64,000 nucleotides of DNA. Source: a virus. Of the stretch, positions 46,288 through 56,608 are shown in pieces (the stretch's first letter is position 1; every line of letters begins with the position of its first letter). The DNA is taken from IMG/VR virus record IMGVR_UViG_3300042519_000373, positions 1 through 64,000 of that record. One strand, 5' to 3'. The notes beneath the pieces were generated by a model. That model saw nothing but the letters and a program-made list of their open reading frames with translations, had not been told where the DNA came from and did not search any database. The translations under genes were made by a program, and so were the position numbers.

Positions 46288-48420
46288 ATGGCAAGAATAT
46301 CGCAACTTACAACTTTAACCAACGTAACGGATCAAACAATATTTCCGGTTGTTTCTAGTGGGACAAATTTTCAAGTAACATTTGCAAATTTTAAACAACA
46401 GATCCAAGCCGCTGCACAAGGTAGTACAGGCCCGCAGGGATCGACTGGTGCAACAGGACCAACTGGTTCAACTGGAATTGGGTCAACAGGAGCAACTGGA
46501 AGTCAAGGTGCTACTGGACAAAGTGGGTTGAATGGAGTTGACGGTGCAACGGGCCCGCAGGGATCAACTGGTCCGATTGGTGCTACTGGATTTAACGGAG
46601 CAACAGGACCTACAGGATCTACTGGTGCAGGATCTACTGGTGCAACTGGTCCTTCGGGTCCTGAGGGTGCAACTGGAGAAACAGGCAGTGGCAGCACAGG
46701 TGCAACCGGAGTTGGATTTGTGCCCCTCTTTTCACTAACTACTGCAACAATCAGTTTGAACACTGTAACATTTATAACTCACTTATCATCTAGTACCGTT
46801 GCATATACTGCAAGTTCTAGGGTAAGGGCAACAGCTAGTTCTAGTACAGACCTTACCTCAAACTTTGACGGTATTGTTGAGAGTTTTGTTGGAAATCAAC
46901 TTACTGTTAGACCATTAACTAGCTTTGGCTCTGGTACTTTTACCAATTGGACTATAACTTTAGTTGGCGGTCAAGGTACCCGAGGTGCAACTGGTCCTCA
47001 AGGAGTCCAGGGAGAAATTGGTGCCCAAGGGTATCAGGGATCTACAGGGGCTACAGGCACACTAGGTTCTACTGGTGCTACTGGCCTAAAAGGTGATGCA
47101 GGAGACCCGGGAGGTGCAACTGGACCAATAGGTAGTACAGGTGCTACAGGTGCAACTGGCATTCAAGGCGTTAACGGTACTACGGGTGCAACTGGTCTTC
47201 GAGGCGGAACGGGTGCTACTGGTCCACAAGGATCAACTGGACCTGCTGGAAGTTTTGGCGGCCTAACTGTTAACTATAGATTTAGCACTGCGGTAACAGA
47301 TGACGATCCAGGTAACGGTAGAATTAAATTTGACAATCAAACTTTGCCTGATGCTACCTTATTCTATGTCGATGACCGGGATATTAACGGTGTTGATCTT
47401 CAGAGTTTCCTACGAACAATTGACGATAGCACAAGTCCTTTAAAAGGTCATTTTAGAGTTGGAGTTGCTAATACTCCTAGCACCTTTGCAATTTTTACAA
47501 TCACTGCAATTACTGAAGAAGATGGTTATTTTAAAATAGACTGTGCCCATGTAGATGGTGCATTTAGATTTGATGATCAAGCTGAACTTATTTTAACATT
47601 TGCTAGAACTGGTGACATTGGTCCTACTGGATCTACTGGGCCACAAGGTGCAACCGGTCCTGGATTTGCAGGATTAATATCAACTAGTACAGTTGCTATC
47701 GGAACATCCACAGTGACATTTGTTACTAACAAATCTGCGATTTCTGAATCTGCATTTATGGGCGGCAACTACGTATTTGCGTATGCAGGATCTAGTGCAA
47801 CAATTTACGGGCAAATTGTAAGTTTTACAAATAAAAACCTCACACTTAATCCAATTACTACAGAAGGAACTGGTACATACAGCAGTTGGTTGTTTGATCT
47901 AACAGGTGAATTAGGACCTACTGGTCTTACAGGTGCAACAGGACCAGAAGGTGCAACTGGAGCTACCGGACCTCAAGGTTCTACTGGTGCTACTGGCCCT
48001 ACTGGGTCTACTGGCCCTCAGGGAGATCCAGGCGGTGCAACAGGACCAGCAGGTGCAACAGGACCAGCAGGTGCAACAGGACCAGCAGGTGCAACAGGTA
48101 TTTTTGCAGGATTAACATGGACATTATCTAGTAACGGCACAATTGCCTATACATTTAGTGGTCCGGGAATTATTACCGGCAATACAGATGATCCTATATT
48201 GTATCTTTACAAAGGATTTACGTATAATTTTATCAACAGTACTGGAGCAAGTCATCCATTCTTAATTAGAGTGAGTAACGGTGGAGCTGCATATACAAAT
48301 GGAGTGACTGGAAGTTCTACAGGTACAACTACAATCACAGTTCCTATGAATGCTCCTTCTACATTGTATTATCAGTGCGGAATACATGCATCAATGGGTA
48401 ACACTATTAACATAGTATAA
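46288..48420 (+). CDS. Collagen-like fibre protein with cupredoxin-type tip
   Basis: 710 aa. After an N-terminal anchor ([20 protein letters not shown]) come four collagen-like Gly-X-Y tracts (about residues 44-144, 229-322, 442-459 and 542-604) interrupted by globular beta segments. The last ~85 residues look like a cupredoxin fold: [20 protein letters not shown], His656 in SHPFLI, and [18 protein letters not shown] with Cys697, His700 and Met703. The His...Cys-x2-His-x2-Met set and spacing equal a type 1 copper site of the amicyanin kind. A trimeric host-binding fibre is likely. Metal binding is a prediction from sequence. It starts one base after the stop of the giant gene. Confidence 0.85.
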   Translation: MARISQLTTLTNVTDQTIFPVVSSGTNFQVTFANFKQQIQAAAQGSTGPQGSTGATGPTGSTGIGSTGATGSQGATGQSGLNGVDGATGPQGSTGPIGATGFNGATGPTGSTGAGSTGATGPSGPEGATGETGSGSTGATGVGFVPLFSLTTATISLNTVTFITHLSSSTVAYTASSRVRATASSSTDLTSNFDGIVESFVGNQLTVRPLTSFGSGTFTNWTITLVGGQGTRGATGPQGVQGEIGAQGYQGSTGATGTLGSTGATGLKGDAGDPGGATGPIGSTGATGATGIQGVNGTTGATGLRGGTGATGPQGSTGPAGSFGGLTVNYRFSTAVTDDDPGNGRIKFDNQTLPDATLFYVDDRDINGVDLQSFLRTIDDSTSPLKGHFRVGVANTPSTFAIFTITAITEEDGYFKIDCAHVDGAFRFDDQAELILTFARTGDIGPTGSTGPQGATGPGFAGLISTSTVAIGTSTVTFVTNKSAISESAFMGGNYVFAYAGSSATIYGQIVSFTNKNLTLNPITTEGTGTYSSWLFDLTGELGPTGLTGATGPEGATGATGPQGSTGATGPTGSTGPQGDPGGATGPAGATGPAGATGPAGATGIFAGLTWTLSSNGTIAYTFSGPGIITGNTDDPILYLYKGFTYNFINSTGASHPFLIRVSNGGAAYTNGVTGSSTGTTTITVPMNAPSTLYYQCGIHASMGNTINIV
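48034..48099 (+). repeat. 18-bp tandem repeats in the collagen-like gene
   Basis: Unit GGTGCAACAGGACCAGCA is repeated three times without change (48034-48087) and a fourth copy is partial. The unit encodes two Gly-X-Y triplets (GATGPA). Perfect identity suggests recent expansion or homogenisation. Confidence 0.9.
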
Positions 48421-48437
48421 AATAATATTGGATAAGT

Positions 48438-49091
48438 ATGAACATGCAAGACGAAAATAAATTAAAGCAGCCCGAAACTCCGGCTAAAACTCCAGACGAA
48501 GTTGGCGGTATTAGCCTTCAAGGGCACATTAAGATCTTTGATCCTACTACTAAAGAAGTCTTTGTTAATAAACGCAATGCTATCCATTATGAAAACTTTA
48601 GTCTAGCACTAGTTAACAGTGTTGGAAATCAAGGTTACGGTTGGGTCAGTAAAATGGCATTTGGAAACGGCGGCAGCAGAGTTGATCCTACCGGAATTAT
48701 TACATACTTGACACCTAATTCTGTTGGTCAAAACGCAGCATTGTATAACAAAACCTATGAAAAATCAGTTGATGCTGCTAGTTCATCTAACTTAGATCCC
48801 ACAAGAAACTTTATGGAATCTAGGCATTTAGTTGGTGCAACATATAGCGATCTTCTTGTTAGTTGTTTATTAGATTTTGGAGAGCCTAACGGTCAGCTAG
48901 CATTTGATAACAGTGCAAATTTAGACGGACAATTTGTATTTGATGAACTAGGACTAGTAGGATATGATTCTACTGGAAATGAATTGTTGTTAACCCACGT
49001 TATTTTTCACCCTGTACAGAAGAGCTTAAACAGAATGATCCAAATTGATTATACTGTTAGAGTTCAAAGTATTAGTGGAGTAGGAGCATAA
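48438..49091 (+). CDS. Conserved virion protein near the fibre genes
   Basis: 217 aa, single compact domain. It begins with a disordered, Pro-rich ~25-residue leader, then GGISLQGHIKIFDPTTKEVF, NAIHYENFSLALVNSVGN, KMAFGNGGSRVDPTGIITYL, and a C-terminal FDELGLVGYDSTGNELLLTHV and IFHPVQKSLNRMIQIDYTVR. This architecture is a recurrent one beside fibre genes in T4-like environmental phages and I regard it as a structural protein, possibly a fibre connector. No catalytic motif is seen. It lies between the collagen-like fibre and the four paralogous fibres and ends one base before the next ATG (TAACATG). Confidence 0.7.
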   Translation: MNMQDENKLKQPETPAKTPDEVGGISLQGHIKIFDPTTKEVFVNKRNAIHYENFSLALVNSVGNQGYGWVSKMAFGNGGSRVDPTGIITYLTPNSVGQNAALYNKTYEKSVDAASSSNLDPTRNFMESRHLVGATYSDLLVSCLLDFGEPNGQLAFDNSANLDGQFVFDELGLVGYDSTGNELLLTHVIFHPVQKSLNRMIQIDYTVRVQSISGVGA

Positions 49092-49092
49092 C

Positions 49093-51336
49093 ATGGCCTA
49101 TACAGTTTATTTTTCTGATCCTACAAAGTATAGCAGTGCTATTCTAGTTGATGATGGTCTTCCTGGAAATCCTGGAAATAATTATTCTACTAGTCTAACA
49201 CTAGTTGGAAAAAATGCTTCAGGCTATGCATATGACTTTGCCTCTAATTTCTTACACTTGCTAGAAAATCATGCTAACAGCACTCCTCCAAATAATCCTA
49301 TTGAAGGACAGCTTTGGTACGACAATGCTAATTACAAATTAAAAATTAATGATGGTACCGCGAACGGTGCAAATTGGAAATCAATTAACGGAGTGTATCA
49401 AGAGTCTTCAGAACCCCCAGAAGCAGTTACTGGTGATATCTGGGTAGATACAACTACGTTCCAGTTAAAAGTTAAGAACGAAAACAGTGAATGGATATTA
49501 GTAGGCCCGGCAGTTGACGGCAGCAGTAAGTCTGGACCAATTGCAGAAACGGTCTTAGATACTGTAGGTGTTGGTCATAAAATTATTGCAAACTATGTTG
49601 ACGGCAACATTGTAGAAATTATTAGTCCTGAACAATTTACTCCACAGATTAAGATTGACGGGTTTGAATCAATCAAAGCTGGTCTCAATTTAACAGCAGT
49701 CAATTCTGCAATTTTAAATTCTACTGCTTATGCAGCACAGAATCTTATTGTAACTACACCTACTCGAGGTGTTATTAGTGGAAATTATTTTGTTCGTAAT
49801 GATATCGATACATCTATCAATGGAGTATTGAACGCCAAGAACGGCTTTACATTAGGAGTTGACCCTACTTTCTTAATTCAAAAGGAAGGCACATTTAAAA
49901 ATAAATTTGTCAACAGTAAACTCAATGGAACATTTGCATTTCAAGTTGTTGATGAAAGTGAAATTTATAACGAAATTTTAACTATCCAAGGAGAAAATAA
50001 AAGAATAGGAATAAACACTCCTAATCCTCAATTTACTTTAGATGTTACTGGTAGTGCTAGATTTTCCGGAACTGTCACAATTACTACTAATGCTGACGAT
50101 GCATTGACTATTTCAGGTGCAGTTGCATTTGGTAAGAACACTTCGTTCAGTAGTACTGCAACATTTAATTCAACATCTACATTTTTTAATGGGATTAAAA
50201 TAGGAAATACAGTTACTGATACTTCTTTATTCTCTAAAGAAATTATTCAACCAGCAGTTCACAATGTTTATACATTAGGATCTGTTACCAAGTCATTTAA
50301 AGAAGTACACAGTGCTGTATTTAAAGGAACACTTGATGGAACATCCACAGTAGCAACTAGATTAGCATCTTCTGCAACGTTTACAATGGCCGGCGATATA
50401 TATAGTGCAGGTATTACCTATGGCGGAACAAGTGAAACTAGAACTTTTACAACTCAATTGCAGGCTAATGCAATTACTTCAAGAAGCACAGTTACCAGTG
50501 TTGCATCAACTGATGAATTATTAGTAGCTGTTAAGAGTGTTAGTTTTGTTTCAATACCTGCTAACGGGGGCTCTGGTAGCGGCATTGCATTTGATATTAC
50601 TCGTCAAGCTGCTGGAACATATATTATTGACAGAGTTGCAAATAGCGGAACTAACTATCTTGCTAACGATGTATTAACAGTTCCCGGAACATTGTTAGGC
50701 GGCGAAAACAATATCAACGACATGTCGATAACCATACCGAGTGTTAATGTTTTGGGTAGTGCCCCAACAAATACTGCATTGTTTACAGCAGTTTCGGGTA
50801 CAGGAGTTACTGGTCTAGCTAAGGCTAGTAGAGACGCTTTATTGTCCAGTGTGTTAGATTTCTTAATTCCGCCTGGTACAATTATGCCATATGCCGGAAT
50901 TGAAAAACCAAATCCTGCAACACCTTTAAGCAAAGGATGGTTATTTTGTGATGGTGCGGTTGTTGGCCGCACAGACTATCCTGCCCTATTTGCAGCAATC
51001 GGATACACTTATGGTAAGACATTAGTTAACGGTCAGTTTAGATTGCCCGATCTACGAGGAAGAACAATTATTGGTTATGATAACATGACCAACGGACTTA
51101 CCAGTAGTGGAGGAACTGCAAATAGAGTAGTAGGAGCAAATACACCTAATAGTTTCTTAGCATCCCAAGGAACAGCACCTCGAGTAGTTGGCGGATCGAC
51201 TACTGCTACTATGACTGCAACTTCATTCTCGCAACAGTTTCCGTATCCGACTCCGGGCTTTGGCGGAACTGCAACAGGCATGGTAACTACTGTAATGAAT
51301 CCGTTCCATGCTATGAATTATATTATCAAGGCCTAA
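49093..51336 (+). CDS. Tail fibre paralog 1 with phage tail collar domain
   Basis: 747 aa. Residues ~30-145 are the N-terminal module shared by all four fibre genes here (TSLTLVGKNASGYAYDFASN, FLHLLENHANSTPPNNPIEG, QLWYDNANYKLK, GDIWVDTTTFQLKV). The middle is a beta-rich shaft. From ~590 comes a tail collar domain: PPGTIMPYAGIEKP, KGWLFCDGAVVGRTDYPALF, GQFRLPDLRGRTIIGYD, ending VMNPFHAMNYIIKA. Collar domains are typical of short tail fibres (T4 gp12) and other receptor-binding tips, where His and Asp residues can hold metals. It is the only one of the four with this tip. A role as short tail fibre is likely. Confidence 0.85.
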   Translation: MAYTVYFSDPTKYSSAILVDDGLPGNPGNNYSTSLTLVGKNASGYAYDFASNFLHLLENHANSTPPNNPIEGQLWYDNANYKLKINDGTANGANWKSINGVYQESSEPPEAVTGDIWVDTTTFQLKVKNENSEWILVGPAVDGSSKSGPIAETVLDTVGVGHKIIANYVDGNIVEIISPEQFTPQIKIDGFESIKAGLNLTAVNSAILNSTAYAAQNLIVTTPTRGVISGNYFVRNDIDTSINGVLNAKNGFTLGVDPTFLIQKEGTFKNKFVNSKLNGTFAFQVVDESEIYNEILTIQGENKRIGINTPNPQFTLDVTGSARFSGTVTITTNADDALTISGAVAFGKNTSFSSTATFNSTSTFFNGIKIGNTVTDTSLFSKEIIQPAVHNVYTLGSVTKSFKEVHSAVFKGTLDGTSTVATRLASSATFTMAGDIYSAGITYGGTSETRTFTTQLQANAITSRSTVTSVASTDELLVAVKSVSFVSIPANGGSGSGIAFDITRQAAGTYIIDRVANSGTNYLANDVLTVPGTLLGGENNINDMSITIPSVNVLGSAPTNTALFTAVSGTGVTGLAKASRDALLSSVLDFLIPPGTIMPYAGIEKPNPATPLSKGWLFCDGAVVGRTDYPALFAAIGYTYGKTLVNGQFRLPDLRGRTIIGYDNMTNGLTSSGGTANRVVGANTPNSFLASQGTAPRVVGGSTTATMTATSFSQQFPYPTPGFGGTATGMVTTVMNPFHAMNYIIKA

Positions 51337-51342
51337 TAAGTT

Positions 51343-53565
51343 ATGTCATATACGATTAAATTTACAAACGGAAAAACATTAGCAGTAGTAGCTGATCAAT
51401 CAATTGACGACGTGTCAACTAGCATAACTTTAGTAGGTAAGAATGTTAATAATTACGGACAATATGTTAACGCTAATTTTGTTTCGTTACTTGAAAACTT
51501 TTCAAACTTAATTGAACCGTCTAGTCCTGTTGTGGGACAAACATGGTTTGATACAAGCGAGGGTCGACTAAAAGTTTATTCAACAGGCACATTCAAACCA
51601 GTTGGTGCTCCGATTATAAGCACAACTGAACCAGCTGGAGTAGTCCGCGGCGATTTGTGGGTGGATACTACTGACAATTTATTAAAATGGTATGACGGAA
51701 CAGTTTGGCAACTTGCTGCTAAACAATATTCTGACAGCGTAGGTAAAGAAGGGTGGTTCGTAGATACAATATCAGACAGTTCAGGTTTCGATCACGAGCT
51801 GTCTATTTTCTATAGCCAGGGTGTTCGTTGGGCAGTGATGTCTACATCAACTATTTCTCTTCAACCTGAAACATTAACAGCAATTGCTTTAGGTACTAGC
51901 ACTATTAGATCTGGTCTAATGATTAACAGTGCAATTGGTGCTAAATTTTATGGTGTAGCAACTAGTGCAGAAAGTATTCAGGGTGTTAGTCTTGATAGTG
52001 TATTAAGATCAAATTCTTCAACAGAAATTACTGGTAAATTTGATTTTGTTAACGATAACGGTATTTCAGTTGGAACAAATTCAAATGTTGAAATATTAGT
52101 TGACAATACTGGTGTAGTTACTAGTGTAATCCGTGGCACAATACAGGGTGAACCTTTAGAAATTAGATATAATAGTGTAACTACTGGTACTGATGCAGTG
52201 GCAATTCATATTGATTCTGATAATGATCGAATTGGAATTTTCAAACGAAATCCTACAGTTGATGTAGACATTGCCGGAGATGTAAATATTTCTGGAAACT
52301 TAACAGTACTTGGTACACAGGTAAGTGTAGAAACTACATTTATGCGAATTGAAGATAAAAATATCGAACTTGCAACTGGTCAAACTACTGCAACCGATGC
52401 TTTTATTGACGGCGGCGGCATTACACTGCATGGTACTACTGACAAACTTTGGGTGTTTAACGATTCGTCTGATTCGTGGCAATCTAATATTGGCATTGAC
52501 ACTTTAACTACTTCTGGATCTTATAAAATTGCGGGGGTTCCTGTATTAGAATGGGCAGGTGCTGCTGACTACAAATTAAGTTCATCAGTTAAGTTTGCTC
52601 CAGGATTAATTAATTTACCAGTTCTTCAAGGACTGACTGTTTCTAGTGTTGTTATCTACGATAAAAATATCACAACAGTTTCAACACCGTTAACTGATTT
52701 ATATTTAACTCCGTCTAGTGGTTACGTTAATTTAGATAATTCTAACAAGATTGTTGGCCTAGCAGCCACAATTGACCTTGACACAGATGACACCGCAGTG
52801 TCTAAGGGATACTTTGAAGGACGACTTGCTGGTGCATTAGGTGGTTATAGTGCTAGAAAGCCATATACATTAGCCATCGATATAACTGATTTTGACACAG
52901 TAAATGAAGATATTATTGCAATACTAGATGTTACGTTGCCAGTTGACGGTTTTGGTGATCCTTATTATGTTCAGCCTGACGGTGCTAGATGTACTATATT
53001 ATGTACCAAGTATGAAGCTACTACTGCAACATATTTGTTGAATAACTTAAACACTTCTACCGTTAGAAAATTATTTAATATTGTTACTGGAATCGATTAC
53101 ACAGCAACTTCAACAACTACTTCGTTTATTAATACAATAACAAGTACATCTACACTACTAGTTACCGACTTTGAATTAGCAGGTAATGTAACAATTGCTA
53201 CTCCTATGCCTCGTATTGTTAGAACTGTAAAATTGTTTGCAGTTATTGCAGGTTACTGGACATTTATTGAAGATGTTGATACTACATATCTAACATCTGA
53301 TAGTGCATCTACTCTAACTACAGGATTAAAAACTTTCACAGTTAACAAAAGTAGTTCTACAATTTATAGCTTCCCAACATTATGGGGCAGCATATTCAGT
53401 ACCGGCACTAGCATAACAATTAGAGAAACTGATACACAGGTTAACTACCTACAGGGAACAATTTCTGAATATTCAGGAACTAACTTAACAGTTAATGTAA
53501 CCGCTGCATACAATACTGCAACAACATCAACATTCACATCGTGGATTATTAGAAGAGACCTATAA
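51343..53565 (+). CDS. Tail fibre paralog 2
   Basis: 740 aa. The shared N-terminal module is at residues ~25-130 (TSITLVGKNVNNYGQYVNAN, FVSLLENFSNLIEPSSPVVG, QTWFDTSEGRLKV, GDLWVDTTDNLLKWYDG). The shaft contains VDIAGDVNISGNLTVLGTQV then FMRIEDKNIELATGQT, a familiar fibre shaft stretch. The C-terminal 300 residues are Thr/Ser-rich with tandem 'TSTxTxF' strands and no recognised tip domain, unlike paralogs 1, 3 and 4. It could be a long fibre with an unknown receptor domain or a fibre whose tip is a separate protein. The ATG is 6 nt after the previous stop. Confidence 0.8.
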   Translation: MSYTIKFTNGKTLAVVADQSIDDVSTSITLVGKNVNNYGQYVNANFVSLLENFSNLIEPSSPVVGQTWFDTSEGRLKVYSTGTFKPVGAPIISTTEPAGVVRGDLWVDTTDNLLKWYDGTVWQLAAKQYSDSVGKEGWFVDTISDSSGFDHELSIFYSQGVRWAVMSTSTISLQPETLTAIALGTSTIRSGLMINSAIGAKFYGVATSAESIQGVSLDSVLRSNSSTEITGKFDFVNDNGISVGTNSNVEILVDNTGVVTSVIRGTIQGEPLEIRYNSVTTGTDAVAIHIDSDNDRIGIFKRNPTVDVDIAGDVNISGNLTVLGTQVSVETTFMRIEDKNIELATGQTTATDAFIDGGGITLHGTTDKLWVFNDSSDSWQSNIGIDTLTTSGSYKIAGVPVLEWAGAADYKLSSSVKFAPGLINLPVLQGLTVSSVVIYDKNITTVSTPLTDLYLTPSSGYVNLDNSNKIVGLAATIDLDTDDTAVSKGYFEGRLAGALGGYSARKPYTLAIDITDFDTVNEDIIAILDVTLPVDGFGDPYYVQPDGARCTILCTKYEATTATYLLNNLNTSTVRKLFNIVTGIDYTATSTTTSFINTITSTSTLLVTDFELAGNVTIATPMPRIVRTVKLFAVIAGYWTFIEDVDTTYLTSDSASTLTTGLKTFTVNKSSSTIYSFPTLWGSIFSTGTSITIRETDTQVNYLQGTISEYSGTNLTVNVTAAYNTATTSTFTSWIIRRDL

Positions 53566-53579
53566 CGGAGAGCAACTAG

Positions 53580-55202
53580 ATGCCTTATAATTTGAATTAT
53601 TTTGACGGGAGAGCTTTTATAACCCTTGCAGACGGGGTAGTCGATCAGCAGGCTTCTTCTAGTCTCTATTTAATTGGTAAAGATGTTACTAGTTATGGTA
53701 CTATTCAAAACGATAACTTCCTTTGGTTGACTGAAAATTTTGCAGGAACAGTAGAACCTGTTAATAAAGTACAAGGGCAACTTTGGTTTGACAAATCTAT
53801 TAGTGTGTTAAAACCAAAAGTATACGACGGTGCAGAATGGAGAACTATTGGAATTGTTACCTCAGGTGTAACCTCTGCAACAAATGCAACACTTGGTGAT
53901 TTTTGGTACGAAACTTCTGCAGGACAATTGTTTATTAAGAACACGCTATCCAATTATTCATTAATTGGACCAGAAGCAGTTCCTGGATTTGGCACTACTA
54001 AGTTTGTGTCAACTAAAGTTATTGATACTGCCGACGGATTGCATGCCTGTATTGTGATGTACGCCGATGGCATAATTTTAGGTGCAGTGTCTAATGATGA
54101 CTTTGATGTTAAATCTACTGAAGCAGTATACCTTGCAGGAATTCCACATGTTGGTAGAGGCTTTAATTTTGCATCTGGTGCAAGTATTAGTTCCGACGAT
54201 ATATATTTAAAAGCAGATGTTGCTGAAGTAATTACCGCAAGATGGTCTTTTACTAATAGTAGCGGTATTGGAATTGGTACATCTACTATCTATTCGAGCG
54301 AAGCTGGCAATTTAACATTACAATCTACAAATAGAAGTGTTGTGGTTAATGCATCTGAATTTAGGCCGGGAAGTAATTTAACAACATTAGGAAATTCTTC
54401 AAATAAATTTGCTAAAGTTTACACAAGTGAAATTAATGCAGGTAGTAGTATAACTTCTGCAAATTTAGTTGGTAAGTTTATTTTAAGTTCTAGTAGTAAA
54501 ATTGAACCAGGTACTGATGGTACAATTAGTTTTGGTGCATCAAATGCCCGCTTTGCTACTTTATTCTCTAAAGGATTAAATTCTGGAGGAACTACTGAAG
54601 AAGGCACCATTACTGGTGCTTGGAAATTAGGTGCAGGTAGTTCTCTTGATGTGTCAGGCGGCTCGTTTATTTCGGCTACTTCGGATGCTAACACTGTAAC
54701 TGCAATAATTAATGTTATTTCACCAAAATTATCAGCAGGTAGTCCTAGCACTAACGGAACATTTGTAGGCCAGTGGTCGTTTGGCCCAGGTTCATCTTTA
54801 ACATTACCAATTGGTACAACATCATACTATGCTGACATTGCAGAAAGATATGCAAGTGATGTGCAGTATGAATCTGGAACAGTAGTAATGTTTGGCGGGA
54901 CATCGGAAGTGACTATTGCAAATGTCCACAGCACCGCCGCAGTTGCCGGAATTGTAACAACAGAACCTGCACAAATTTTAAATTCTGATTTAACTGACTC
55001 AGTTGCAATTGCTTTAGTTGGCCGAGTACCTTGCAAGGTAACAGGCAATATCACTCGAGGTAATTTATTAGTTGTGAGTCATATTCCGGGAGTCCTTACA
55101 ACTTCGCTATTCCCAAGTCCGGGAACAATTGTAGCGAAAGCAATGGAAAATTATAACTCTCCAAATGTGGGAGTAATTGAAGTAATGGTAACAAGAGGCT
55201 AA
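53580..55202 (+). CDS. Tail fibre paralog 3
   Basis: 540 aa. N-terminal module residues ~25-130 (SSSLYLIGKDVTSYGTIQND, NFLWLTENFAGTVEPVNKVQ, GQLWFDKSISVLK). The C-terminal ~130 residues begin at YYADIAERYASDVQYESGTV and continue VMFGGTSEVTIANVH, AGIVTTEPAQILNSDL, VAIALVGRVPCKVTGNITRG, a domain also present in paralog 4. This type of fibre end resembles self-processing or chaperone tips but I see no certain catalytic residues. GGAGA lies 10 nt before the ATG. Confidence 0.8.
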   Translation: MPYNLNYFDGRAFITLADGVVDQQASSSLYLIGKDVTSYGTIQNDNFLWLTENFAGTVEPVNKVQGQLWFDKSISVLKPKVYDGAEWRTIGIVTSGVTSATNATLGDFWYETSAGQLFIKNTLSNYSLIGPEAVPGFGTTKFVSTKVIDTADGLHACIVMYADGIILGAVSNDDFDVKSTEAVYLAGIPHVGRGFNFASGASISSDDIYLKADVAEVITARWSFTNSSGIGIGTSTIYSSEAGNLTLQSTNRSVVVNASEFRPGSNLTTLGNSSNKFAKVYTSEINAGSSITSANLVGKFILSSSSKIEPGTDGTISFGASNARFATLFSKGLNSGGTTEEGTITGAWKLGAGSSLDVSGGSFISATSDANTVTAIINVISPKLSAGSPSTNGTFVGQWSFGPGSSLTLPIGTTSYYADIAERYASDVQYESGTVVMFGGTSEVTIANVHSTAAVAGIVTTEPAQILNSDLTDSVAIALVGRVPCKVTGNITRGNLLVVSHIPGVLTTSLFPSPGTIVAKAMENYNSPNVGVIEVMVTRG

Positions 55203-55205
55203 TGA

Positions 55206-56585
55206 ATGTCATATATTATTAACAAATCAAACGGTGCAAAATTAGTTACTATCGAGGATGGATCTATTAACGTTTCTGTTTGTGATCTATCTTTAGTTGG
55301 TAAAAATTATGCCGGCTATGGCGAATCTATCGCAACTAATTTTGTTAAACTTTTAGAAAATTTCTCAAACAGTAAACAACCACCTAAACCAATTACTGGT
55401 CAAATTTGGTACGATAGCACTAATAGAAAAATTAAATTCTACAATGGTGCAGAGTTTAAACCAGTTCCTTCGTTACAATCATCAACAGATTATCCCACTG
55501 ATCAATATAAAGGTGATCTGCATTACAACGAAACTGAAGGTAAACTTTACTATTATGATGGTACAGGATACGTTTTAATTGGACCACAACTAACAGGCAA
55601 ATCTGCAATTAACACAGTAACACCTGTTCTTCTACAAGAATCAAACGGGCAAGTACATTATGTACTGAAGCACCAAATTCAAGATCAGTTCGTTGAAACA
55701 GACCTTAAAGATATTGTAATTGCTTCAAGGGCTCAATTTGTTCCAACATCTGGAGATTATTCAGATTATCCTATTATCAAAAGAGGATTAACATTACCCG
55801 GAACAAACAGTTTTGGAGTATCTTACAGTTCTGGAAGTCCTGAAGGTTACTTACTATGGGGCACAGCTTCTGACAGTATTCGATTAAACGGCAAGGAGTC
55901 TAGTGATTTTGTCACATACGAATCTCCTATTTTTACAGCACAGGTACAGGTTAATAATGTCAGTGGAGTTAACATTGCACAAAATCAATTAAGATTATTT
56001 TCCAATGTAAACGGTGCTCAAGTTACTTCAAGTTTATATAGAATTAGTTTAAATGTCACTGATACTAACCAAGAAATTATAAATGTTGTTAACGTTGATG
56101 CTAGCGATAATCCAGCATTGCTTGCAAGTAGAACACTGGGAACCTTGGTTAATATTGGCAGTGCTTCAAATCCTTTTAACATCATATACGGTAACGAGTT
56201 TAATACAGCGGGTGCTGACTTGGCAGAAAATTATCTTGCAGATGCTCAATACGAACCGGGCACTGTACTACGTTTGGGCGGAACAGCAGAAGTTACTATC
56301 TGTGCAAGTTACGAACATGAAGGTATTGCAGGCATTGTATCTACTCAACCTGGGTATCTACTGAATAGAGATTTGGTCAACGGAGTTGCTATTGCACTTA
56401 AAGGCCGTGTACCTTGTAAAGTAAAAGGACCAGTTAAGAAAGGTGATGTACTAGTTTCGTCTAACATCCCTGGACATGCTGAAGTTCGTAAGTACGGACA
56501 TAGAACAAATCCAATGGCAGTGCTAGGAAAGGCACTCCAAGACTTTGACGGTGAAACAGGCGTTATTGAAGTAATGGTATATTAA
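55206..56585 (+). CDS. Tail fibre paralog 4
   Basis: 459 aa, the last gene of the fibre block. N-terminal module residues ~22-120 (VCDLSLVGKNYAGYGESIAT, NFVKLLENFSNSKQPPKPIT, GQIWYDSTNRKIKFYNGAEF). The C-terminal domain from ~338 (AGADLAENYLADAQYEPGTV, LRLGGTAEVTICASYEHEGI, AGIVSTQPGYLLNRDL, VAIALKGRVPCKVKGPVKKG) is homologous to that of paralog 3, while the shaft differs. It ends at a bidirectional terminator. The four genes form a tandem array with shared bases and different ends, as expected for a receptor-binding repertoire. Confidence 0.8.
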   Translation: MSYIINKSNGAKLVTIEDGSINVSVCDLSLVGKNYAGYGESIATNFVKLLENFSNSKQPPKPITGQIWYDSTNRKIKFYNGAEFKPVPSLQSSTDYPTDQYKGDLHYNETEGKLYYYDGTGYVLIGPQLTGKSAINTVTPVLLQESNGQVHYVLKHQIQDQFVETDLKDIVIASRAQFVPTSGDYSDYPIIKRGLTLPGTNSFGVSYSSGSPEGYLLWGTASDSIRLNGKESSDFVTYESPIFTAQVQVNNVSGVNIAQNQLRLFSNVNGAQVTSSLYRISLNVTDTNQEIINVVNVDASDNPALLASRTLGTLVNIGSASNPFNIIYGNEFNTAGADLAENYLADAQYEPGTVLRLGGTAEVTICASYEHEGIAGIVSTQPGYLLNRDLVNGVAIALKGRVPCKVKGPVKKGDVLVSSNIPGHAEVRKYGHRTNPMAVLGKALQDFDGETGVIEVMVY

Positions 56586-56608
56586 AAAAGCCCCTTCCGG
56601 GGCTTTTT
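56584..56608. terminator. Bidirectional terminator between convergent operons
   Basis: AGCCCC (56589-56594) pairs with GGGGCT (56599-56604), loop TTCC, with an A run before and a T run after, so both strands end in a U tract. The minus-strand loop is GGAA, a GNRA loop. The stop codon of the minus-strand gene lies within it. Confidence 0.9.

Noticed and set aside
46503-46763. Pro/Val-rich minus-strand ORF opposite the collagen-like gene
   Set aside because: It is the antisense reading of Gly-X-Y codons.
48421-48437. TATAAAATA before the 217-aa gene as a late promoter
   Set aside because: One extra A breaks the TATAAATA spacing, and part of it is the stop region of the preceding gene.
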